Assembly (NCBI GenBank): GCA_045654685.1
Contig: JAZONV010000100.1
Span: forward strand, 13,201 to 77,200
Length of the DNA: 64,000 nucleotides
Source: RGIG1828 sp045654685
GTDB taxonomy: Bacteria; Bacillota; Clostridia; UMGS1810
Direction: 5' to 3'
The translations under genes were made by a program, and so were the position numbers. Shown piece by piece: positions 52,957 through 62,093 of the stretch. Under the pieces are notes generated by a model. That model made no database searches. It was given only the letters and a program-made list of their open reading frames with translations, and was not told the origin of the DNA. Each line of letters starts with the position of its first letter. The first letter of the stretch is position 1.

Positions 52957-54807
52957 ATGTATGAAATTGAAGAAAAACTGAAAACTCTTCCTGACAAAAG
53001 CGGCGTGTATATAATGAAAAATTCTGACGGTGAAATAATTTATGTCGGAAAAGCTAAAGTTCTTAAAAATCGAGTAAGACAGTATTTTAAAACAAAAAAT
53101 CATACTGTTAAAGTTGCAAGAATGGTTGAAAACATTGCCGATTTTGAGTATATAATAACAGATAGCGAAAATGAAGCACTTATTCTTGAAAATAATCTTA
53201 TAAAGGAGAATATGCCCAAATACAATATTCTTCTTAAAGATGACAAGACGTATCCCTTCATAAAAATTACTCTTAATGATGATTTTCCGCAAATATATAT
53301 TACAAGAAGGGTTATAAGAGACGGAGCAAGATATTTTGGACCTTATTGCAGTAATTTTGATTTGAAGGAACTTTTGGAACTGATATCAGAAGTGTTTTTT
53401 GTGAGAAAGTGTAAAAAGAATATTTCTGAATCCAGACCCGAAAATCGCCCGTGTCTCTATCATCAGCTCGGAAAATGCAAAGCTCCTTGCTGTGGATATA
53501 TCTCTAAAGATGAATACAGAAAAAATGTAAATCGTGCAATTGAATTTTTAAACGGCAAATATGATGATATAACCCAAGAATTGCAGCATAGAATGAAACT
53601 TTCAGCTGAAGAATTTGATTTTGAAACTGCAGCAATGTGGCGTGATCGTATAAATTCTCTTTCAATCATTAATCAAAAGCAGAAAATTGTATCAGCAACA
53701 GGATCAGATTGCGACGCAATTGCTGTATATAATTCGGATGATATAGCTTGTGTTGAAGTTTTCTTTATCAGAAGCGGAAAAATTGTTGGTAAGGAACATT
53801 ATTTTCTGTCAAATACATCAGAAACTCCTTCCGGGGAAATTATATCTGAGTTTATAAAACAATATTATGACAGTTCAAGCTTTATTCCACGAGAAATTAT
53901 CATTCAAAGTGATTTTGACGATAGAGAGTCAATAGAATTCTGGCTTGGTGAAAAAATTGGTAAGTCGGTTCATTTAACAGTACCGAAAATAGGAGATAAG
54001 CTAAAACTCATATCAATGATTTCATCGAACGCAAAAAAAGAGCATAGCGAGCATCAATTGAAAATACTGAGAAGTATCTCCTTTAAAAATAATGCTCTTG
54101 TGGCTCTTCAAAGTCTTACAAAACTTGGTAATCCACCCTTGCTTATTGAGGCTTATGATATCTCCAATATATCGGGTAGTGCAAAAGTTGGTGCGATGAT
54201 AACATTTAAGGATGGAAAACCATGCAAAGAAAAATACAGAAATTTCAAAATTAAATATGTATCCGGTCAGGATGATTATTCGTGCATGAAAGAAGTTCTT
54301 GAAAGAAGGATTGAGAAAGGACTTTTGGAAAAAGAGAAAGAGCAAAGCCAAATCGAACACAAATTTGTTCCTTTTCCAGATTTGATACTTGTTGATGGTG
54401 GTGAAGGACACGTTAGTGTTGGATGTGAGGTTGTTAAAAGGTATAATCTTGATATTCCCGTGTTTGGGATTGTAAAAGATAATCATCACAAAACAAAAGC
54501 GTTGATGTCTGAAAACGGACAAATTGATGTGGACAAAAGAAGCGAAGTATTTATGCTTTTAACACAAATTCAGGATGAAATGCACAGAAGAGCCATAACA
54601 TATCACAGAAAACTGCGTGATAATTCCGCGTTGAAAACAGAACTTTTGAAAATAAGCGGAATTGGGGATAAAAAAGCAAAGGTTCTTTTGAGAGCATTTA
54701 AGAGTGTAAAGAGAATCAAAAATGCAACTTTAGAAGAAATTATGGCTGTCAGCGGCATAGATAAGACCTCTGCAAAAAATGTGTATTCATATTTTAACGG
54801 CAGATAA
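52957..54807 (+). CDS. uvrC: UvrC: excinuclease ABC subunit C
   Basis: 616-residue nuclease that makes both incisions in nucleotide excision repair. GIY-YIG domain at the N-terminus (SGVYIMKNSDGEIIYVGKAK), UVR motif around AEEFDFETAAMWRDRINSL that contacts UvrB, the RNase H-like endonuclease core EAYDISNISGSAKVGAM and LILVDGGEGH, and C-terminal helix-hairpin-helix repeats (ISGIGDKKAKVLL). All parts are intact. GGTGAG lies 7 bases before the ATG. Confidence 0.96.
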   Translation: MYEIEEKLKTLPDKSGVYIMKNSDGEIIYVGKAKVLKNRVRQYFKTKNHTVKVARMVENIADFEYIITDSENEALILENNLIKENMPKYNILLKDDKTYPFIKITLNDDFPQIYITRRVIRDGARYFGPYCSNFDLKELLELISEVFFVRKCKKNISESRPENRPCLYHQLGKCKAPCCGYISKDEYRKNVNRAIEFLNGKYDDITQELQHRMKLSAEEFDFETAAMWRDRINSLSIINQKQKIVSATGSDCDAIAVYNSDDIACVEVFFIRSGKIVGKEHYFLSNTSETPSGEIISEFIKQYYDSSSFIPREIIIQSDFDDRESIEFWLGEKIGKSVHLTVPKIGDKLKLISMISSNAKKEHSEHQLKILRSISFKNNALVALQSLTKLGNPPLLIEAYDISNISGSAKVGAMITFKDGKPCKEKYRNFKIKYVSGQDDYSCMKEVLERRIEKGLLEKEKEQSQIEHKFVPFPDLILVDGGEGHVSVGCEVVKRYNLDIPVFGIVKDNHHKTKALMSENGQIDVDKRSEVFMLLTQIQDEMHRRAITYHRKLRDNSALKTELLKISGIGDKKAKVLLRAFKSVKRIKNATLEEIMAVSGIDKTSAKNVYSYFNGR

Positions 54808-54820
54808 ATAATTAAACATA

Positions 54821-54865
54821 AACAAGCGTATCAAACATAAGTCATGCAGATACGCTTGTTTTTTT
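54821..54865 (+). terminator. uvrC terminator
   Basis: Perfect 12-base arms AACAAGCGTATC and GATACGCTTGTT, 16-base loop, T7. Confidence 0.88.
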
Positions 54866-54910
54866 ACTGTATAGGAAACCTCGTTCCAATACATAAAAAA
54901 TATTATGGCT

Positions 54911-54973
54911 TAAGAAAAGCGAATTTGCTTCGCACGTCCGCCGCAGGGCTGAGCGGCAAAGTCACTTTTCTTA
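54911..54973. repeat. REP-like long inverted repeat overlapping the mglC stop
   Basis: 18-base arms (54911-54928 and 54956-54973, 16 of 18 matching, core TAAGAAAAG) enclose a GC-rich loop with an inner GCCGC/GCGGC stem. The mglC stop codon lies in the right arm. It is far more GC-rich than its surroundings and may end the mgl transcript. Confidence 0.6.
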
Positions 54974-56044
54974 TTTTCTTACAAGATATTTTCTCATGTC
55001 AACAGCACATGCTATCAGGATTATAAGTCCTTTGATCACATATTGCATATTGGCGTCTATTCCAAGGAATGTAAGCCCGACGAATATTATTCTAAGCAAA
55101 ACCACGCCAATTATTACCCCGGTGATTTTACCGATACCACCAACAAAGGAAACTCCGCCTATTACGCAGGCAGCGATAGCATCTAATTCGTAGTTTAATC
55201 CTGTTGCGGCACTGTTTGAACCGATTCGTGCAGCTTCAATAAAACCTGTCACACCATAGAGTATTCCTGCAATGGTAAATACTGTTATGATTGTTGCTCC
55301 CACATTAACCCCTGAAACATTTGCTGCATCAGGATTAGATCCAACAGCAAACATATTTTTTCCTAATTTTGTTTTGTTCCACACAATCCACATTAATATT
55401 GTTATGACTATAGAATACCATACAAAATTTGGGATGTCTGTTGTACCAATTGATAAAACACTTCCGGTTATCAGCTCCGTATATGATGAATCAAGACCTG
55501 AAATTGATTGCCCGTTATTATTTCCGCTCATCAGATACATCAAAAGGGTTCCGTATACTATAAGCTGAGTTGAAAGAGTAACTATGAACGGATGGAGATG
55601 GAATTTTGACGTACAAAAACCATTGATAAATCCGATTAGACCGCCTATTGCGAGAACAATCAGTATCACAAGATACACAGGCATGGTTGCAAGGTCGGGA
55701 AACATTTTGTTGGCATATCCGTTTGATTGCAAAAGGGATGCCGATACACATGCTACAAGACCCACAATTCGTCCTGCAGAAAGATCTGTTCCGGTAAGAA
55801 TAATACATCCTGCAATACCAAGGGCGATTGGAAGGTTTGCGGCAGAAAGTGAAACGATATTGATGATGGAAGGTATGGATAAAAATCTTGGTCTCATAAT
55901 TTGTATCACTATAATTGCAACAATTATGAAAATATACAAAAGATTATTTATCAAAAATTCTGTCCAGTTTCCTTTGAAACTGAATTTTTTGCTTGCGGTA
56001 TTGTTTGGATCGTTGAATTCGTTGTGATTTTCAGCCATATTCAA
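54971..56044 (-). CDS. mglC: Sugar ABC transporter permease, MglC-like
   Basis: 357-residue inner-membrane permease of the ribose/galactose (BPD_transp_2) class with about ten hydrophobic segments. Visible: a cytosolic N-terminus, LPIALGIAGCIILTGTDLSAGRIVGL near the first third, and the terminal LDAIAACVIGGVSFVGGIGKITG, the conserved permease loop that contacts the ATPase. It is the last gene of the mglBAC order, 6 bases after mglA. Confidence 0.9.
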   Translation of the reverse strand: MNMAENHNEFNDPNNTASKKFSFKGNWTEFLINNLLYIFIIVAIIVIQIMRPRFLSIPSIINIVSLSAANLPIALGIAGCIILTGTDLSAGRIVGLVACVSASLLQSNGYANKMFPDLATMPVYLVILIVLAIGGLIGFINGFCTSKFHLHPFIVTLSTQLIVYGTLLMYLMSGNNNGQSISGLDSSYTELITGSVLSIGTTDIPNFVWYSIVITILMWIVWNKTKLGKNMFAVGSNPDAANVSGVNVGATIITVFTIAGILYGVTGFIEAARIGSNSAATGLNYELDAIAACVIGGVSFVGGIGKITGVIIGVVLLRIIFVGLTFLGIDANMQYVIKGLIILIACAVDMRKYLVRK

Positions 56045-56050
56045 ACTCCT

Positions 56051-57547
56051 TTACACATATTTCGTGGCAAGAGACATAATTTCTTCTTGTGTTGTTTCAG
56101 AGGCTATCACTTCTCCGGCGATACGTCCGCCGGACATAACAAGTATTCTGTCGCATACGCCTAAAAGTTCGGGCATTTCTGAAGATATCATTATAACCCC
56201 TTTGCCTTTTTTTGCAAGGTCCATTATAAGTTGATATATTTCATATTTTGCTCCTACATCAATTCCTCTGGTGGGTTCGTCAAGCATCATTATTTCCGGA
56301 TCGGTAAGAAGCCAACGCCCGAAAATCACTTTTTGCTGATTGCCGCCCGATAATGTTCTGATTTGAGTTTCTTGTGACGGTGTTTTTATTCTCATTGCTT
56401 TTATTGACCATTGTGTATCTTTTTTCATTTTCTTTTTGCTTAAGAAAATCTTTGAAATCTTATATTTTTTTAAATTTGATATAGTTGTGTTATTCATAAT
56501 GTCGAGTATTGCAAATATGCCGTTTGCTCTTCTTTCTTCAGTTACAAGAGCAAGACCTGCACGTATAGCCTGTGCAGCATTTTTGTTTTTTGCCTCTTTT
56601 CCGTTGATTATAATCTTCCCGCTTTTTCGCTCGGATATGCCAAATATATTTTCAACAAGTTCTGTTCTTCCTGATCCTGCCAGTCCCGCAATCCCGAGAA
56701 TTTCTCCTTTTCTGAGCTCAAAAGATGCATCCTTAAGATTGGAATATACCGAAGATAAGTTTTCAACTTTCATGATGACGTTTCCGGGTTTATTCTCTTT
56801 TTCCGGAAATCTGCTTGTGAGTTCACGTCCAACCATTAATTTTATAATAGTATCCATGTCAAGCTCAGCGGCTTTTTTTGTTGCAACCCATCGACCGTCG
56901 CGCATAACCGTTACATAGTCTGAAATTTCCAGAATTTCTTCCATTTTGTGAGATATATATATTATTCCGCAACCTTTTTCTTTTAGCTGATTTATTATTT
57001 TAAAAAGGTGCGATACTTCGCGATCTGTGAGAGAAGAAGTGGGTTCGTCAAAAACAAGAATTTTTGAATTGTAAGAAACTGCTTTTGCAATTTCTACCAT
57101 TTGTCGCTTTGAAACCGACAATTGACTCATTATAGTTTTAGGATTAATATCGATATTAAGAGAGTCGAATATTTCTTTTGTGTCTTTGTACATTTTTGAT
57201 TCATTTGTAATGACACCAAAATGTAGGGGATACCTTCCTAACCAAATGTTATCCATAACACTTCTTTTAAGGGCCTGGTTTAGTTCTTGATGAACCATGG
57301 CAACACCATTTTCAAGAGCTTCTTTTGGGTTTTTGAAGTTGATTTCTTTCCCATCTAATTTGATTGTTCCGCTGTCTCTCGAATAAATTCCGAACAGACA
57401 TTTCATAAGGGTTGATTTTCCGGCTCCGTTTTCTCCCATTAATGCATGGACAGTTCCTCTTTTTATTGTTAGAGAAACGTTGTCCAGGGCTTTTACTCCC
57501 GGAAATTCCTTGTTGATGTTTTCTATTTCAAGAATGTTGTCTATCAT
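56051..57547 (-). CDS. mglA: Sugar ABC transporter ATPase, MglA-like
   Basis: 498-residue double-cassette ATPase. First cassette: Walker A GENGAGKSTLMKC, signature SVSKRQMVEIAKAV, Walker B ILVFDEPTSSL. Second cassette: a degenerate Walker A-like GLAGSGRTELVENIFG, signature LSGGNQQKVIFGRWL, Walker B IMMLDEPTRGID. This arrangement is standard for the galactose/ribose class. Located between binding protein and permease. Confidence 0.94.
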   Translation of the reverse strand: MIDNILEIENINKEFPGVKALDNVSLTIKRGTVHALMGENGAGKSTLMKCLFGIYSRDSGTIKLDGKEINFKNPKEALENGVAMVHQELNQALKRSVMDNIWLGRYPLHFGVITNESKMYKDTKEIFDSLNIDINPKTIMSQLSVSKRQMVEIAKAVSYNSKILVFDEPTSSLTDREVSHLFKIINQLKEKGCGIIYISHKMEEILEISDYVTVMRDGRWVATKKAAELDMDTIIKLMVGRELTSRFPEKENKPGNVIMKVENLSSVYSNLKDASFELRKGEILGIAGLAGSGRTELVENIFGISERKSGKIIINGKEAKNKNAAQAIRAGLALVTEERRANGIFAILDIMNNTTISNLKKYKISKIFLSKKKMKKDTQWSIKAMRIKTPSQETQIRTLSGGNQQKVIFGRWLLTDPEIMMLDEPTRGIDVGAKYEIYQLIMDLAKKGKGVIMISSEMPELLGVCDRILVMSGGRIAGEVIASETTQEEIMSLATKYV

Positions 57548-57576
57548 ATCTTCTCTCCATGCAGCATTATATAATA

Positions 57577-58638
57577 TTATTTGCCAAAATATTTTGAGTA
57601 GGGAATTCTGAGCTTTGCAACAGATTCATCTTTATGATATGCATCGGTGTTTTCAAAGAAATCTTTGCCTGATAGTGCATTTGATGTAACTTGTGCGATT
57701 GCACGAGCCATACCTTCTGCGTCTTGTTTTACGGTTCCTGCCATTTTACCATTATTTATAAGTTCTATAGCTGCATCTGTTGCATCAACACCAAAGACGG
57801 GTATTGTCTTTCCGCTTCCTGTATTAAACCCGGCTGAGTTTAATGCTGAAATTGCTCCTTCAGCCATACCATCATTGTTGCATATAACAAGTTCAATCAT
57901 GTTGTTGTTAGCTTCGTTATATGAAGTCAAGGCTGTTGTCATATATTCATTTGCGGCAGCGGCTGACCATTGACCGTTCTTGTCCACAAGATATTTGTTC
58001 GGGTTTGTTTTGTCATAAAATACAAGTTCGCCCAAACCTGAATCTTTTAATAATCTATTTGCGTCTTCAACAGAATATTTAGTTCTGTATATTGCTTCGT
58101 TATTTCCTTCTTCGCCTTTGAAAAGTATATAACTGATTTTTCCGTCCTTATTAAGATCTACTTTGTCAAAATTCTCTGTAATATATTGACCAATCATTTC
58201 GCCTTGTAAGTGTCCTGCTTCTTCTGCATCCGTACCTATAAAAACACATTTTTCATAACTGTTTACAATGTCGTCAGAGACTTCGCGGTTGAAAAATATA
58301 ACGGGAAGATTAGCATTTTTTGCTTGACTGATAATTCCTTGAGCTGCATCATCTGAACCTGTATTTACAATATTTACGGTCAAGACCTTTGCACCTTGGG
58401 TAATTGCGGTCTGAACCTGTTCAGTCTGTGTTGTCTGATTTCCGTTGCTGTCGTAATCGTGATATGAAATTTCTGCCTGATCATACGCTTTTCCAAGTGA
58501 TGACCTTACGTTTGAGATATATGTGTCGCTATATGTGTAGTAAAACACATGAGCATCCGAAGCATTTTTTCCTGATGAACAAGCAACAGATGCGATACAT
58601 ATTGATGCAATTGTTAATATAACACTTATTTTTTTCAT
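57577..58638 (-). CDS. mglB: Galactose/glucose-binding lipoprotein, MglB-like
   Basis: 353-residue substrate-binding protein of the periplasmic-binding type I family. A lipoprotein signal peptide ends at SVACSSG (lipid attached at Cys20). Galactose-binding-like blocks: LPVIFFNREVSDDIV, GEMIGQYI, VICNNDGMAEGAISALN and VFGVDATDAAIELINNGKMAGTVKQ. First gene of the operon, and its product is expected in excess. Galactose or glucose is the likely ligand by resemblance. Confidence 0.92.
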   Translation of the reverse strand: MKKISVILTIASICIASVACSSGKNASDAHVFYYTYSDTYISNVRSSLGKAYDQAEISYHDYDSNGNQTTQTEQVQTAITQGAKVLTVNIVNTGSDDAAQGIISQAKNANLPVIFFNREVSDDIVNSYEKCVFIGTDAEEAGHLQGEMIGQYITENFDKVDLNKDGKISYILFKGEEGNNEAIYRTKYSVEDANRLLKDSGLGELVFYDKTNPNKYLVDKNGQWSAAAANEYMTTALTSYNEANNNMIELVICNNDGMAEGAISALNSAGFNTGSGKTIPVFGVDATDAAIELINNGKMAGTVKQDAEGMARAIAQVTSNALSGKDFFENTDAYHKDESVAKLRIPYSKYFGK

Positions 58639-58728
58639 TTCTGACCTCCAAAATTAATGTTTGAAATTATTATTGTCAATCAGCAAAAAAATATAACCAA
58701 ATTTTTATGTATTATGACATAAGATTGC

Positions 58729-58757
58729 TTGACATGTTTTTTCAAAAATGATATAAT
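58729..58757 (+). promoter_or_regulatory. Perfect-consensus promoter for acyl-CoA ligase
   Basis: TTGACA at 58729-58734, exactly 17 bases, TATAAT at 58752-58757. Divergent from mglB, whose own promoter I could not assign. Confidence 0.88.
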
Positions 58758-58794
58758 CAACTACATATAAATGACGAAAGAAGAGAAACTTAAA

Positions 58795-60429
58795 ATGCCG
58801 ATTATTGACTTTTTACGAAAAAATGCCGAAAAATATCCCAACCAGACAGCTCTTGTTGAGATAAATCCGGATGTTAAAGAAATTCGCAGAGTAACATGGA
58901 AAGAATATGAACTTATAGAATCCGGTGCGGCTCAAGAATATAAACGGGAGATATCATGGAGTGTATTTGAAGAAAAAGCAAACAGATGTGCCAATCTTCT
59001 TATGAGCCGCGGTATCAAAAAAGGAAATAAAGTAGCGATACTTTTGATGAACTGTCTTGAATGGCTTCCCATATATTTCGGAATACTTAAATCAGGAGCT
59101 CTTGCAGTGCCTATTAACTACAGATTCACGTCGGATGAAATCAAATATTGTCTTGATCTTGCTGATGTTGATGCATTGGTTTTTGGTCCCGAATTTGTTG
59201 GCAGAATAGAAGAAATATGCGATAAAATTCCTGATGTTAAACTGCTCTTTTATGTTGGTGATGCTTGTCCTACGTTTGCAGAAAATTATCTTCACCTTGC
59301 AACTAATTTTTCAAGTATTGCACCTGAAGTTGAAATTGCAGATACAGATGATGCAGCAATATATTTTTCGTCCGGAACAACGGGCTTCCCAAAGGCAATA
59401 CTCCATAATCATGAAAGTCTTATGCATGCCGCAATTGTTGAGCAAAAGCATCATGGTCAGACTCATGATGATGTTTTTCTTTGTATTCCGCCGCTTTATC
59501 ACACCGGTGCAAAAATGCACTGGTTTGGTTCTCTTGTTTCAGGTGGTAAGGCAGTTCTATTAAAAGGTGTTAAGCCAAAAAATATAATTGAAACTGTTTC
59601 CAACGAAAAATGTTCAATTGTGTGGCTTCTTGTTCCTTGGGCTCAGGATATTCTTGATGCGATTGACAGGGGAGAATTTGAAATTAATGATTACGCTCTT
59701 TCGCAATGGAGGCTTATGCACATAGGTGCTCAACCTGTACCGCCAAGTCTTATTAAACGTTGGATGAAAATATTCCCTCATCACCAGTATGATACAAACT
59801 ATGGTCTTTCTGAATCAATAGGACCCGGAGCTGTTCATCTTGGTGTTGAAAACATACATAAAGTCGGTGCAATTGGTGTTGCGGGATATGGTTGGGAAGT
59901 TAAAATTATTAAGCCTGACGGAACAGATGTTACAGGAACTGACGTTGGTGAACTTGTTCTTAAAGGTCCCGGTGTTATGACTTGTTATTATAAGGATGAA
60001 AAAGCAACAAACGAAGTTCTTTCTGACGGTTGGCTTAAAACCGGTGATATGGCAATGCGTGATGAAGACGGTTTTATATATCTTGTTGATCGTAAAAAAG
60101 ATGTCATCATTAGTGGCGGCGAAAACCTCTATCCTGTACAGATTGAAGATTTTCTCAGAGCGCATCCCGCAATTAGCGACGTTGCAGTAATTGGTCTTCC
60201 TGATTCAAGACTTGGAGAAATCGCAACCGCAATTATACAGATTAAAGATGGTATGGAATGTTCTGAAGAAGACATAAATCAGTTCTGCAAAGGACTTCCC
60301 AGATATAAAAGACCTCACAAGATTATTTTTGCAGAGGTTCCCAGAAATGCAACCGGGAAAATAGAAAAACCCAAACTCAGAGAAACTTATTGCGGTGAAA
60401 GTCTTGTTGCAACTCAAATAAAATCTTAA
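58795..60429 (+). CDS. Acyl-CoA synthetase (AMP-forming ANL enzyme)
   Basis: 544-residue adenylate-forming ligase. Core motifs in order: ATP loop FSSGTTGFPKAIL, NYGLSESIG, GWLKTGDMAMRDEDG, DRKKDVIISGGENLYPVQIE, and the C-terminal catalytic lysine in NATGKIEKPKL. It would activate a carboxylic acid as acyl-AMP then CoA thioester; the substrate is unknown. ATG 58795 is preferred because AGAAGAG lies about 8 bases upstream. An in-frame ATG at 58771 is only ~7 bases after the expected transcription start and would add 8 residues. Confidence 0.9.
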   Translation: MPIIDFLRKNAEKYPNQTALVEINPDVKEIRRVTWKEYELIESGAAQEYKREISWSVFEEKANRCANLLMSRGIKKGNKVAILLMNCLEWLPIYFGILKSGALAVPINYRFTSDEIKYCLDLADVDALVFGPEFVGRIEEICDKIPDVKLLFYVGDACPTFAENYLHLATNFSSIAPEVEIADTDDAAIYFSSGTTGFPKAILHNHESLMHAAIVEQKHHGQTHDDVFLCIPPLYHTGAKMHWFGSLVSGGKAVLLKGVKPKNIIETVSNEKCSIVWLLVPWAQDILDAIDRGEFEINDYALSQWRLMHIGAQPVPPSLIKRWMKIFPHHQYDTNYGLSESIGPGAVHLGVENIHKVGAIGVAGYGWEVKIIKPDGTDVTGTDVGELVLKGPGVMTCYYKDEKATNEVLSDGWLKTGDMAMRDEDGFIYLVDRKKDVIISGGENLYPVQIEDFLRAHPAISDVAVIGLPDSRLGEIATAIIQIKDGMECSEEDINQFCKGLPRYKRPHKIIFAEVPRNATGKIEKPKLRETYCGESLVATQIKS

Positions 60430-60435
60430 TTTATT

Positions 60436-60466
60436 GAAGGTGTCGAGCTATTTGTTCGGCATCTTC
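60436..60466 (+). terminator. Terminator-like hairpin after acyl-CoA ligase
   Basis: 11-base arms GAAGGTGTCGA and TCGGCATCTTC with two G-T pairs, 9-base loop; T tract weak. Confidence 0.5.
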
Positions 60467-60506
60467 TTAATAAGTTATAAAAAATAATGAAAGCGATGTA
60501 TATATT

Positions 60507-61361
60507 ATGAGATCTGTTTTTATGAGGTATCCCAATGGCAGAGCAAAAGCTCTTACTTTTAGTTATGATGATGGAGTTCCGCAAGACAAACGACTTGCAC
60601 AGCTGTTTGATAAGTATGGAATGAAAGCAACATTCAATTTTAATTGTGAATACATAAGGGAAGAAAACTTTACCAAAGAAGAAATAAAAGAGTATTTTCT
60701 CTCCAAAGGCCATGAAATTGCCGTACATGGTGCCAATCACAGAGCCAATGGTAATATGAGAGCAATTGAAGGTATCAGAGATGTGTTGGATTGCAGACTT
60801 GAACTTGAAGAGAAATGTGACAGTATTATTCGGGGAATGGCATATCCTGATACAGGAATAGTACAGATGGGAAATTTTGGCAATTATGAGATGGTAAAGC
60901 AATATCTTACAGAACTTGATATTGCATATTCAAGAACGCTTGCAGGGGATAATGATTCCTTTATGTTGCCTGATGATTTTCATGCCTGGATGCCTTCCGC
61001 CCATCATAATAATCCGAAAATTTTTGAATATGTCGAAAAATTCCTTGATCTTGATATTTCCACAAAAACATATCATGCAAAAAGAGTTCCGAGACTATTA
61101 TACATATGGGGACATAGTTATGAATTTGATCGTGACAATAATTGGGATGATATTGAAAAAATATGTCAAAAACTTGCTGATAATGATGAAATCTGGTACG
61201 CCACAAATATAGAGATTTACGACTATGTTCAGTCATACAAAAGTTTAAGATACAGCGCAAATGGTTGCAGAGTTTATAATCCTACTCTTTTGACAGTTTG
61301 GATGGATGTGGATGGCGAACTCTACAGCATAAAACCGGGCGAAACAATACATATTCAATAA
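60507..61361 (+). CDS. Polysaccharide deacetylase-family protein
   Basis: 284-residue protein of the NodB/CE4 fold. Metal-site pieces: LTFSYDDGVPQDKR (Asp) and EIAVHGANHR (the H-x3-H pair). No signal peptide or membrane anchor is seen, so it may act inside the cell or on a soluble sugar. A C-terminal ~45-residue segment (VYNPTLLTVWMDVDGELYSIKPG) looks like a small extra beta domain. The start is uncertain between 60507 and 60525. Confidence 0.8.
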   Translation: MRSVFMRYPNGRAKALTFSYDDGVPQDKRLAQLFDKYGMKATFNFNCEYIREENFTKEEIKEYFLSKGHEIAVHGANHRANGNMRAIEGIRDVLDCRLELEEKCDSIIRGMAYPDTGIVQMGNFGNYEMVKQYLTELDIAYSRTLAGDNDSFMLPDDFHAWMPSAHHNNPKIFEYVEKFLDLDISTKTYHAKRVPRLLYIWGHSYEFDRDNNWDDIEKICQKLADNDEIWYATNIEIYDYVQSYKSLRYSANGCRVYNPTLLTVWMDVDGELYSIKPGETIHIQ

Positions 61362-61403
61362 GTATATTAGATTCTGTACGACAATTAGCAGAAAGATGTG
61401 TGA

Positions 61404-61930
61404 ATGATGATTATTTTAATTGCAGGTGCATCCCACACAGGGAAAACTGTTTTTGCACAAAGCTTCTTGAAAAATATAAATATCCCTATCTTTCGATAGA
61501 TCATCTCAAAATGGGGTTAATACGAAGTGGTAACACAAAGCTCACACCACTCTCTGACGACGATAAACTTACGGAGTATTTATGGCCTGTAATACGTGAA
61601 ATAATTAAAACAGCAATAGAAAATAAACAAAATATGATTATAGAAGGCTGTTACATTCCGTTTGATTGGGAAGAACATTTTTCAAAAGACTATCTTGAAA
61701 ACATCAGATATTATTGTCTTGTGATGAGCAAAAACTACATTGAAAATAATTTCGATGTAATAAAAAAATATGCAAATGTGATAGAAACACGCCAATATGA
61801 TGATTATACCATTGAAAATGCAGTAGAAGATAATCTGAAAGTGTTTGAATCAGCAAAGAAACATAAGGTTAATTACATTCTCATTGATGAAAATTATAGT
61901 GTTTTGAACAGTTGCGAGGACATAATTTAA
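61404..61930 (+). pseudogene. P-loop kinase interrupted by a one-base frameshift
   Basis: An ATG-initiated frame (61404) begins MMIILIAGASHTGKTVFAQ, a good Walker A start, but hits a stop within ~30 codons. The rest of the protein (LLEKYKYPYLSIDHLKMG, WPVIREIIKTAIENKQ, IIEGCYIPFDWEEHF) continues in the -1 frame. The two halves fit together if one A is missing from CAAAG at 61458-61462. The intact product would be a ~175-residue nucleoside- or zeta-toxin-like kinase. It may be a true mutation or a sequencing error. Confidence 0.78.
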
Positions 61931-61940
61931 TAATAATTAT

Positions 61941-61972
61941 ACGGGGTTTCGGATAATAGTCTGAAACTCTGT
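61941..61972 (+). terminator. Hairpin after the broken kinase gene
   Basis: 13-base arms ACGGGGTTTCGGA and TCTGAAACTCTGT, fully paired in RNA with three G-T pairs, 6-base loop, weak T tail. Confidence 0.5.
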
Positions 61973-62011
61973 ATTTATATATAAATAGTGTAGGAAATGT
62001 CTGACAATTTC

Positions 62012-62040
62012 TTGACAATGTCTATAAAATATGTTAGAAT
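62012..62040 (+). promoter_or_regulatory. pyrC promoter
   Basis: TTGACA at 62012-62017, 17 bases, TAGAAT at 62035-62040. The leader is about 47 bases, too short for a PyrR attenuator. Confidence 0.8.
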
Positions 62041-62093
62041 AATCAAGATAAAATTATATCGTGATATTTTATGCGTAAAAGGGTGGTAATGAA

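Noticed and set aside
61298..61403. Upstream extension of the kinase reading frame
   Set aside because: Overlaps the deacetylase gene out of frame; the genuine N-terminus is in another frame from 61404.
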